Shown: in pieces, positions 1-5,154 of the stretch
Layout: each line of letters starts with the position of its first letter
How positions within the stretch are numbered: the first letter of the stretch is position 1
NCBI GenBank assembly: GCA_030625905.1
Contig: DAOUQA010000115.1
Location: 1 to 6,732, forward strand
Length of the DNA stretch: 6,732 nt
Direction of reading: 5' to 3'
Source of the DNA: Kiritimatiellales bacterium
GTDB lineage: Bacteria > Verrucomicrobiota > Kiritimatiellia > Kiritimatiellales > Pontiellaceae
Translations under genes and position numbers: made by a program
Notes under the pieces: generated by a model
Told to the model about the DNA's origin: nothing
The model's database searches: none
Seen by the model: the letters and a program-made list of their open reading frames with translations, nothing else

Positions 1-107
1 TCGAAACAGCGGGCTTGTATGAAAGCAAGGAGCAGCCTCTCCTCGTTTTTGAGGATAAGGGAAAGAACAAGTACAAGACGAAGGGTAGTTCCAAAAAGAG
101 GATTTAG
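1..107 (+). CDS. 3' end of an unidentified upstream gene (partial)
   Basis: Reading from base 3, an open frame of 34 codons runs to a TAG at 105-107; the 5' part lies outside the window. The visible tail is hydrophilic and strongly basic at its end, with lysines concentrated in the last 20 residues (ending GSSKKRI). I do not recognise the protein. dprA often precedes topA in bacteria, but this tail does not resemble the winged-helix C-terminus of DprA, so I do not assign it. It is on the same strand as topA with a 56-nt gap, so co-transcription is possible. Of the three forward frames this one has the most protein-like composition. The other plausible frame gives a Ser/Arg-rich low-complexity string typical of an off-frame translation. 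Confidence 0.5.
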   Translation, partial: ETAGLYESKEQPLLVFEDKGKNKYKTKGSSKKRI

Positions 108-123
108 ATAATCGTACTGCGTA

Positions 124-151
124 TTACGCATTACTCGTTACAAATTACGTA
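124..151 (+). repeat. TTAC heptamer tandem repeat in the topA leader
   Basis: TTAC recurs at 124, 131, 138 and 145, exactly every 7 bases, giving four degenerate heptamers (TTACGCA, TTACTCG, TTACAAA, TTACGTA). The first overlaps a small inverted repeat, GCGTA-T-TACGC (119-129). The array ends next to the topA ribosome binding site (GAAGG, 152-156). It does not encode anything visible. It could be a dispersed heptamer element or a leader/operator sequence; I cannot tell which from one copy. Confidence 0.55.
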
Positions 152-163
152 GAAGGAAAAAAC

Positions 164-2722
164 ATGAGCAAGAATCTAGTGATAGTGGAGTCGCCGGCAA
201 AGGCGAAGAAAATCAACAAGTTCCTCGGCGAGGACTACACCGTATTGGCCTCGGTCGGCCATGTGCGCGACTTGCCGCCCAAGAAGCTGGGCGTGGATAT
301 CGAAAAGGACTTCGAGCCGGAATACGTTGCAACAACGCGCGGTAAGAAGGTGCTGAAGGAGCTTAAGGCGGAAGCCAAGAAGTGCGAAAACGTATACCTT
401 GCCCCCGACCCCGACCGTGAGGGGGAAGCGATTGCATGGCACCTGTTCGAGGTGCTCAAGAAAAACGTGCCGGAGGAAAACTTCTACCGCGTGACCTACA
501 ACGAAATCACCAAATCCGCGATCCTCGCGGCTTTCGATAATCCGGAAAAGATTGACATGGATCGGGTGGATGCACAGCAGGCGCGTCGCATCCTCGACCG
601 GTTGGTTGGCTTCAAGGGCAGTCCGGTGGTGCGCAAGCAGATCCGCGGCGCGCAGAGTGTCGGCCGCGTGCAGACCGTGGCGCTGCGCCTCGTCTGCGAG
701 CGCGAAAATGAGATCGTGAACTTTAAACCGGAAACCTATTTCACGGTCGGCGCGGAAGTCCGCAAGCAGGAGGCTCCACTCGACCCGTTTACCGTTAAGT
801 TGGCGCGCATCAACGGCGAGCCGGTCGGTATCAAGGATCGCAAGCTGCTGCCCGGGGCGGTCAAGACGCAGGAGCAGCTCGAAGGCATCCAGAAGGAACT
901 GGACGGCAGCGCACTGAAAGTCAGCGATGTGATCACCAAGGAGGTTACGCGTCGTGCGCGGCCACCGTTCATCACCAGCACGCTTCAGCAGTCGGCTTCC
1001 GGTGCTCTCGGCTACGCGCCGTCGCGCACGATGGGCATTGCGCAAAAACTCTATGAAAGCGGGCTCATCACCTACATGCGTACCGACTCGTTCAACATTG
1101 CCCAGACCGCGCTGGATGAATGCCGTGCATTTGTGGGCAACAGCTACGGTGCGGAATATCTGCCCGAAAAACCCAACTTCTATAAAAGCAAGGGAGCCGC
1201 GCAGGAGGCCCACGAAGCAATTCGACCGACCGATGTTGCCGTTCAGCCCGGCAACGAGGGTATGAAACTCGATATCGCTGAGCAAAAGCTCTATAAGTTA
1301 ATCTGGCAGCGTTTCGTTTCCAGCCAGATGGTTCCCGCCCGGATTTCCCGTCGTACGGTGGAGGTCGAGGCCGGGTCAGAAAACACCTATCTGTTCCGCG
1401 CGACGGCATCGGATATTGCCTTCCCCGGCTACATGAAGGCCAGTGGCATCGAAGCCGCTGCCGACAAGCCGAAGAACGGCGAAAACGGGGATGCCGAAAC
1501 CGACAAGCTTCCGTCACTGGCGCAGGGCGAAAACCTCGACGTGCTCGACTGGCTTTCCGAACAGAAGGAAACCAAGCCCGTCGCACGCTACACCGAAGCC
1601 TCGCTCATCCGCGCCCTGGAAGAAAATGGGGTGGGACGGCCGAGTACATACGCTGCGATTATGTCAAAGCTCGACGAGCGCGAATATGTGCTCAAGGAAA
1701 AGCGCTCGCTGGTCCCGACCCCGCTTGGTATGGAGCTGGTTGAACTCGTCCTCAAGACCGAGGAAAAGCTGAAGTCCGACAACAAGGTTGACCTGTTCGA
1801 GGTTCACTTTACCGCCGATATGGAAACCAAACTCGACGAGATTGAGGCGGGCAAGATCGAGTGGGCTTCGATGATGCAGGAGTTCTATCCCTCGCTGCTC
1901 GAATGGATTGACCACGCCAAGGAGACGGCCGACCCAGCGCTCATCACTAAATGCTTCCAAGCCTTGGAGAATGTTTCCGAATGGGCGCCGCCGGTCAAGT
2001 CCGGCCGCCGTACCTACGACGACCAAAAGACGTTCGAGGACCTGAAGGAAAATGTCGCGGCGGGCAAGCTTCTCTCCAAGCGCCAAGGCGAAATGCTACA
2101 TAAGATGTGCTGCCGCTATATCAAGCAGGTTCCCGAAGCAATCGCCACCGAGCTGGAGCTGGTCGAGCCGGAAGCCGTGCGCGCCGATACACCGCGCAAG
2201 CTGGATCTTCTGGCTGCTGTCAAGTATGAGGAGCCGCGCAGTGTTGGAAAGCGCACCTATGACGACGGCAAGTTCTGCGCCTCGTTGGGCGATCAGGTCT
2301 CTATGGGCAAGCGGCTAACCGACCGCCAAGTGGGTGCGCTCGACATGCTGCTCTCCAAGTATTCCGACCAGATCGAAAACTTCGATGCCATTCGGGTCGA
2401 ACTCAAGTTGGATGAGAAAAAGGAAGTCGAGGCCGACCCCTCCACTGCTCCGGTCATTGAAATGATGGCGGGTGTCTCCGAGTGGGCGGAACCTACTAAG
2501 CGCGGTAAGCGCGAGTTTAACGACAAGACCTTCTACGAGTCGCTCGCCTCCCAGTTCAAGGGCAAGGGGGCTCTCTCCGACCGCCAGCTCGCGGCACTCA
2601 AGAAGATGGCCGCGCGCTACGCAGACCAGATCCCGAACTATGCCGAGGCGCAGGATCAATACGGCCTGCCCGCCCCGCGCAAGCCGAAGCCAAAAAAAGA
2701 AGAAACTTCTGCCGAGTCGTAG
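164..2722 (+). CDS. topA: DNA topoisomerase I (type IA) with an atypical C-terminal repeat tail
   Basis: This cytoplasmic enzyme relaxes negative supercoils by cutting one strand, passing the other, and resealing through a 5'-phosphotyrosine. The 852-residue product shows the whole type IA core. The Toprim domain lies at about 1-120, with the start motif VIVESPAKAK (Glu9) and the acidic cluster PDPDREGE (Asp82, Asp84, Glu86). The DQQARRILDRLVG-type motif (here DAQQARRILDRLVG) is near 136-149 and the QSVGRVQ motif near 164-170. The catalytic tyrosine is Tyr304 in LITYMRTDS, with Arg306 two residues on; EENGVGRPSTYA is at 486-497. An acidic/charged insert sits at about 432-448. From about 595 onward the usual C4 zinc ribbons are absent and three copies of another module are found instead. 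The tail ends in a Lys/Pro-rich stretch. The ATG at 164 has GAAGG seven bases upstream and gives the canonical N-terminus. xerC follows, a common topA neighbour. Confidence 0.96.
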   Translation: MSKNLVIVESPAKAKKINKFLGEDYTVLASVGHVRDLPPKKLGVDIEKDFEPEYVATTRGKKVLKELKAEAKKCENVYLAPDPDREGEAIAWHLFEVLKKNVPEENFYRVTYNEITKSAILAAFDNPEKIDMDRVDAQQARRILDRLVGFKGSPVVRKQIRGAQSVGRVQTVALRLVCERENEIVNFKPETYFTVGAEVRKQEAPLDPFTVKLARINGEPVGIKDRKLLPGAVKTQEQLEGIQKELDGSALKVSDVITKEVTRRARPPFITSTLQQSASGALGYAPSRTMGIAQKLYESGLITYMRTDSFNIAQTALDECRAFVGNSYGAEYLPEKPNFYKSKGAAQEAHEAIRPTDVAVQPGNEGMKLDIAEQKLYKLIWQRFVSSQMVPARISRRTVEVEAGSENTYLFRATASDIAFPGYMKASGIEAAADKPKNGENGDAETDKLPSLAQGENLDVLDWLSEQKETKPVARYTEASLIRALEENGVGRPSTYAAIMSKLDEREYVLKEKRSLVPTPLGMELVELVLKTEEKLKSDNKVDLFEVHFTADMETKLDEIEAGKIEWASMMQEFYPSLLEWIDHAKETADPALITKCFQALENVSEWAPPVKSGRRTYDDQKTFEDLKENVAAGKLLSKRQGEMLHKMCCRYIKQVPEAIATELELVEPEAVRADTPRKLDLLAAVKYEEPRSVGKRTYDDGKFCASLGDQVSMGKRLTDRQVGALDMLLSKYSDQIENFDAIRVELKLDEKKEVEADPSTAPVIEMMAGVSEWAEPTKRGKREFNDKTFYESLASQFKGKGALSDRQLAALKKMAARYADQIPNYAEAQDQYGLPAPRKPKPKKEETSAES
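1955..2647 (+). other. Three tandem C-terminal modules within TopA
   Basis: Residues about 598-660, 678-742 and 763-828 of TopA align with one another by eye. Shared features are a G-(K/R)-R-x-(Y/F)-(D/N)-D stretch (614-620, 695-701, 781-787), a Phe a few residues later, then G-x-x-L-(S/T)-x-R-Q (RQ at 640-641, 721-722, 807-808), a Leu/Met-rich helix, and a Tyr followed by Q-(I/V). The RQ positions are 81 and 86 residues apart. Copies 1 and 3 also share VSEWA. The modules are basic and helix-rich and occupy the place where other TopA proteins bind single-stranded DNA through zinc ribbons. A DNA-binding role is therefore an inference. I do not recognise a named domain. Confidence 0.75.
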
Positions 2723-2735
2723 GCTGGATTAGAAC

Positions 2736-2815
2736 TCAACGCAAAGGTGCCAAGTTCGCAAAGATTCGCGGAGAAAGCTTTGCGATCCTCTGTGTCCTTT
2801 GTTTCTTTGCGTTGA
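2736..2815. repeat. Nested inverted repeat rich in CGCAAAG (dispersed-element type)
   Basis: The gap between topA and xerC is almost filled by a two-level palindrome. The outer arms TCAACGCAAAG (2736-2746) and CTTTGCGTTGA (2805-2815) are perfect 11-bp complements. The inner arms TCGCAAAG (2756-2763) and CTTTGCGA (2778-2785) are perfect 8-bp complements around a 14-nt loop. Related GCAAAG-like words (GCCAAG, GCGGAG) recur inside. CGCAAAG-rich sequences of this kind turn up as dispersed repeats in many environmental bacterial genomes, as far as I recall. In the transcript it could fold into a large hairpin, slow transcription between topA and xerC, or stabilise mRNA ends. There is no downstream T-run to make it a classic terminator. 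Confidence 0.8.
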
Positions 2816-2834
2816 AAAATACGAAGTTGTGTAG

Positions 2835-3788
2835 ATGAACGATCCGTGCATAGAGCATTTTGTCCAGTACTTGGAAGGCGAGAAAAACGCCTCGGAGCAT
2901 ACGATCAGCAACTATCTGGTCGATATCCGGCAGTATTGCGAGATTGTCTGGGGGGAGGATGCACCGCCCCCCTATAGGTGGGCCGCCGCCGACCGCTTCA
3001 CGGCGCGCAAGTTTCTGGTGTTTTTTCAGAAGCTGGAACTCGCGCCAACAACGACCGGCCGGAAGCTTTCCGCCCTGCGCTCATTCTATAAGTTTCTCCT
3101 GCGCGAGGAATATGTGGAGCAGAATCCGTTCAGCGGATTGAACCTTCCGAAGAAGGGAAACTATCTTCCACAGATCCTCTCCGTTGCAGAGGTTGGGAAA
3201 CTGCTCGATGCCCCGGCCAAGTTTGCCGAACAGCAGCAAGCAACAAACCCGAAGCAAAGACTGTGGCGCGAATACATGGTGGCGCGCGACTCCGCCATTC
3301 TGGAACTGCTCTACAGCACCGGCATGCGCATCAACGAGCTGGTCAAGTTGCCGGAGGAGAGCATCGATCTACTTTCTGGCGTGGCGCGCGTGCGCGGCAA
3401 GGGCAAGAAGGAACGGCTCTGCCCGTTGGGGTCGCCCGCCACGCGGGCGCTGATGAAGAATCTGGAGCTACGCGAGAATATCTGGATTCTGGAGGGCAAG
3501 CGCAATGCCCGTAGCCCGGTCTTCCTCAACAAGAATGGCGGCCCGATCTCGGCACGCTCCATCGAGCGCATGATGAAGAAATATGTACTTTTCTGCGGCC
3601 TCAACGCTGAGCTTACACCGCACAGCCTGCGGCATAGTTTTGCGACCCATCTGCTCGATGCCGGTGCCGATCTGCGCAGCGTGCAGGAACTGCTCGGCCA
3701 CGCCTCGCTCTCCACCACCCAGATCTACACCCATGTCTCCGTCGAGCGCCTCAAGGAAGTCTATCAGCTCGCCCACCCGCGCGCTTGA
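2835..3788 (+). CDS. xerC: Tyrosine recombinase XerC
   Basis: A site-specific recombinase that, with a XerD partner, resolves chromosome dimers at the dif site near the division septum. The 317-residue product has the N-terminal SAM-like core-binding domain (about 5-92) and the catalytic domain (about 112-310). All active-site residues are present: Arg165 (STGMRINEL), Lys189 (RGKGKKER), His263 and Arg266 (TPHSLRHSFATHLL), His289 (LLGHAS) and the nucleophile Tyr298 (QIYTHV). The ending LKEVYQLAHPRA resembles XerC more than XerD. That and the adjacency to topA decide the symbol; XerD or a single XerA-type enzyme remains possible. A short Gln-rich insert at about 128-147 lengthens the region before the first catalytic Arg. 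The ATG follows directly after an in-frame TAG (2832-2834), so no longer start exists in this frame. The only Shine-Dalgarno-like bases are GAAG (2823-2826), which is weak. Confidence 0.92.
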   Translation: MNDPCIEHFVQYLEGEKNASEHTISNYLVDIRQYCEIVWGEDAPPPYRWAAADRFTARKFLVFFQKLELAPTTTGRKLSALRSFYKFLLREEYVEQNPFSGLNLPKKGNYLPQILSVAEVGKLLDAPAKFAEQQQATNPKQRLWREYMVARDSAILELLYSTGMRINELVKLPEESIDLLSGVARVRGKGKKERLCPLGSPATRALMKNLELRENIWILEGKRNARSPVFLNKNGGPISARSIERMMKKYVLFCGLNAELTPHSLRHSFATHLLDAGADLRSVQELLGHASLSTTQIYTHVSVERLKEVYQLAHPRA

Positions 3789-3815
3789 ACATTTTCATCC
3801 ATTTGAACCGTGCCT

Positions 3816-3853
3816 GCCGCACTATTTGCCTATGGCAAATTATGCTTCGCGGC
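3816..3853. repeat. Compound palindrome downstream of xerC
   Basis: Inner arms ATTTGCC (3824-3830) and GGCAAAT (3834-3840) are perfect complements around a TAT loop. Outer arms GCCGC (3816-3820) and GCGGC (3849-3853) also match. The hairpin starts 27 bases after the xerC stop. No T-run follows, so it is not a standard rho-independent terminator, though it could protect the xerC mRNA 3' end. The build (hairpin followed by GCTTCGCGGC) looks like a diverged copy of a REP-like dispersed palindrome. Confidence 0.6.
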
Positions 3854-3896
3854 GTGTCAAAACAGATCGTCCTTTATCTCCTGAACGACAGTGTTT

Positions 3897-3975
3897 TAGG
3901 CAGAATCATTTGTAGGCAGAATAATTTTCTGAGATCGGGTTTTGAAATCATTCTGCCTCAAAATCATTCTGCCTA
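3897..3975. repeat. Inverted pair of tandem TAGGCAGAAT repeats
   Basis: Two tandem 16-base units, TAGGCAGAATCATTTG (3897-3912) and TAGGCAGAATAATTTT (3913-3928), are followed by a 16-nt spacer and then two inverted units (AAATCATTCTGCCT, 3945-3958; AAAATCATTCTGCCTA, 3960-3975). The right half reverse-complements the left over about 31 bases with few mismatches. The element lies between xerC and tRNA-Pro and codes for nothing; frames through it simply read the repeat. It could form a long hairpin or cruciform. The shape fits a non-autonomous palindromic element or a bidirectional transcription barrier. The role is unknown. Confidence 0.85.
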
Positions 3976-4026
3976 GTCCTTCTGCTGCGAAACCGCGCTA
4001 GGTTTCAGGTTTTCCTCTTTTCCCAC

Positions 4027-4054
4027 TTGCCATTCAGACGCGGATTCGTACACT
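4027..4054 (+). promoter_or_regulatory. Candidate sigma-70-type promoter for tRNA-Pro
   Basis: TTGCCA (4027-4032, 5 of 6 to TTGACA), a 16-nt spacer, and TACACT (4049-4054, 4 of 6 to TATAAT). Initiation would fall near 4061, about 14 bases before the mature tRNA. Position and spacing are sensible, but this is a consensus match by eye only. Confidence 0.4.
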
Positions 4055-4074
4055 ACGCTCTTCTTTTGGTCAAA

Positions 4075-4151
4075 CGGGGCGTGGCTCAGCCTGGTAGAGC
4101 GCTACGTTCGGGACGTAGAAGTCGCTGGTTCGAATCCAGTCGCCCCGACCA
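4075..4151 (+). tRNA. tRNA-Pro (anticodon CGG)
   Basis: A 77-nt gene that folds into a full cloverleaf and decodes CCG. The acceptor stem is CGGGGCG (4075-4081) with CGCCCCG (4141-4147), then discriminator A and an encoded CCA (4149-4151). The D arm is GCTC/GAGC with loop AGCCTGGTA. The anticodon stem CTACG/CGTAG encloses loop TTCGGGA, giving anticodon CGG. The T arm is GCTGG/CCAGT with loop TTCGAAT and one G-T pair. The C1-G72 pair is typical of bacterial proline tRNA. The integrase fragment downstream on the same strand makes the 3' half of this gene a likely past attachment site. Confidence 0.97.
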
Positions 4152-4213
4152 TGCTTCGCTCTTCGTGAAGCGAAGATCGAAGCATGCCCTGCGTAGCCTT
4201 GGCGAAGCAGGGC
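4151..4213. repeat. Double-hairpin palindromic repeat abutting the tRNA 3' end
   Basis: The element starts on the last A of the tRNA CCA. First hairpin: ATGCTTCG (4151-4158) complements CGAAGCAT (4178-4185). A competing inner stem, CTTCGCT (4154-4160) with AGCGAAG (4169-4175), shares bases with it. Second hairpin: GCCCTGC (4186-4192) complements GCAGGGC (4207-4213), with GCC/GGC inside its loop. The two hairpins are adjacent. The form is that of a REP/BIME-like dispersed unit. It could define the 3' end of the tRNA precursor. There is no T-run. Confidence 0.8.
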
Positions 4214-4243
4214 GGGGTAATTAGACAACGTTGCGAGCTACGC

Positions 4244-5032
4244 ATGAAAGGCTTTTTTGATCGTATCGGCCCTGACGCCGGTATTGGTCGCAATCCGTTT
4301 TCCGGTTGCCCGACCAAACTCAAGACCACGGTGCACCATCAGCCCTTCACGCTCGATGAACTCAACCGGATTTTAAAGAATTCCGATGGCGTCATGCGTT
4401 CCATCTTCATCGTTGGCATGTGCACGGCCATGCGGCAGGGCGATTGCTGCCAGCTCAAGTGGGACGACGTCGACCTGCTCGGCGCCTTCATCACCGTCCA
4501 GACCTCCAAGACCGGGGAGACGGCGGAAATCCCGCTCTTTCCCGCCCTACGTGAAGAGATCGAACGGCAACCGCGCCTCGATAAATATGTCTTCCCGGAA
4601 GCGGCAAAGCTCTACCGCAGTAAAAACTTCGGTATCTCCTGGCGGGTCAAGCAGGTGCTCAAAGCCGCCAAGATCAAAACAGACCTCGAATGTCCCGACC
4701 GTATTCAGAAGGCGACTATCAAAGGATTCCACTCCCTGCGCACCACCTGGATCACCATGGCGCTCAGTGCCGGGGTTCCGATGGAGCTCGTTCGCCGTGT
4801 CACCGGGCACTCCACGGTCGAGGTTGTACTCAAGTATTATTTCCGACCCGACCGCGAAGCCTTCCGCAACGCGCTTGAAACCACGATGCCAAGGCTTTTG
4901 ACGCAGGGAACCGCCTTGGTAGAGCGACAGCCTTTGCAGGAGCTAACGCGCCTGGCACAGGAAGCCCCGAATCTGGATAAATCCGAGCTGCTCAAGCGGC
5001 TTGAAGCCCTTGTTTCCGAAATCGCCGCTTGA
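4244..5032 (+). CDS. Phage/island-type tyrosine integrase, N-terminally truncated
   Basis: This 262-residue product is essentially only the catalytic domain of an integrase. The active-site set is complete: Arg64 (CTAMRQGD), Lys89 (TSKTGE), His163 and Arg166 (GFHSLR), His189 (VTGHS) and Tyr198 (VLKYYF, nine residues after His189 as in XerC). The motif NPFSG near 17-21 normally sits at the boundary between the core-binding and catalytic domains, so roughly 100 or more N-terminal residues are missing. The frame stays open upstream to an ATG at 4184, but those 20 codons read the hairpin repeat and are not integrase-like, so I prefer 4244; no good ribosome binding site precedes it. The C-terminal tail after the tyrosine is long (about 64 residues, Leu/Glu-rich, probably helical). 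It most likely represents the remnant of an integrase that used the neighbouring tRNA-Pro. Without its arm/core-binding part it is probably inactive. Confidence 0.8.
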   Translation: MKGFFDRIGPDAGIGRNPFSGCPTKLKTTVHHQPFTLDELNRILKNSDGVMRSIFIVGMCTAMRQGDCCQLKWDDVDLLGAFITVQTSKTGETAEIPLFPALREEIERQPRLDKYVFPEAAKLYRSKNFGISWRVKQVLKAAKIKTDLECPDRIQKATIKGFHSLRTTWITMALSAGVPMELVRRVTGHSTVEVVLKYYFRPDREAFRNALETTMPRLLTQGTALVERQPLQELTRLAQEAPNLDKSELLKRLEALVSEIAA

Positions 5033-5083
5033 TGTGGTGCGTCCTCCTCTGTCCTCCGGCCTCTGGTTTTAGGAGCCATTCAG

Positions 5084-5113
5084 TTGATTGCCAGCGCCAA
5101 GGGGTGGTACGAT
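5084..5113 (+). promoter_or_regulatory. Candidate promoter for the AlbA_2 gene
   Basis: TTGATT (5084-5089), an 18-nt spacer and TACGAT (5108-5113), each matching the sigma-70 consensus at 4 of 6 positions. It lies about 40 bases before the preferred start at 5155. It suggests the gene is transcribed separately from the integrase fragment. This is a weak match. Confidence 0.28.
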
Positions 5114-5154
5114 TCGACTGTTTTGCGGGAGAAACCGTGCTAACGGATGAAATT

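Noticed and set aside
176..1285. Long minus-strand open frame of 369 codons opposite topA
   Set aside because: It lies wholly opposite the conserved topA catalytic core, has no recognisable motif, and is a codon-bias shadow of a high-GC gene.
2729..2911. Minus-strand frame of 60 codons over the topA-xerC gap
   Set aside because: It is a translation of the CGCAAAG inverted repeat running into the 5' end of xerC. No domain and no plausible start context.
3816..3975. CRISPR-like array
   Set aside because: The repeats are paired inverted units without regular unique spacers, and no cas gene is present.
3785..3976. 63-codon + frame after xerC
   Set aside because: Its C-terminal half only reads the TAGGCAGAAT repeat units, and it overlaps the xerC stop.
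4027..4224. 65-codon + frame containing a VAQPGRAL...FESSRPDH-type string
   Set aside because: This is the well-known spurious translation of a tRNA gene, here tRNA-Pro.
4184..4243. Upstream extension of the integrase to the ATG at 4184
   Set aside because: Those 20 codons are translated from the double-hairpin repeat and the following spacer and do not look like an integrase N-terminus.
4102..4329. 75-codon minus frame ending in a GATGFEPATSTSRT string
   Set aside because: A classic false protein antisense to a tRNA. It also spans the hairpin repeat.
5032..5154. 41-codon N-terminal extension of the AlbA_2 protein
   Set aside because: The residues are Cys/Pro-rich and unlike the family, whose members begin near the ESNRIEYK motif. 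ATG 5155 has a better upstream context.
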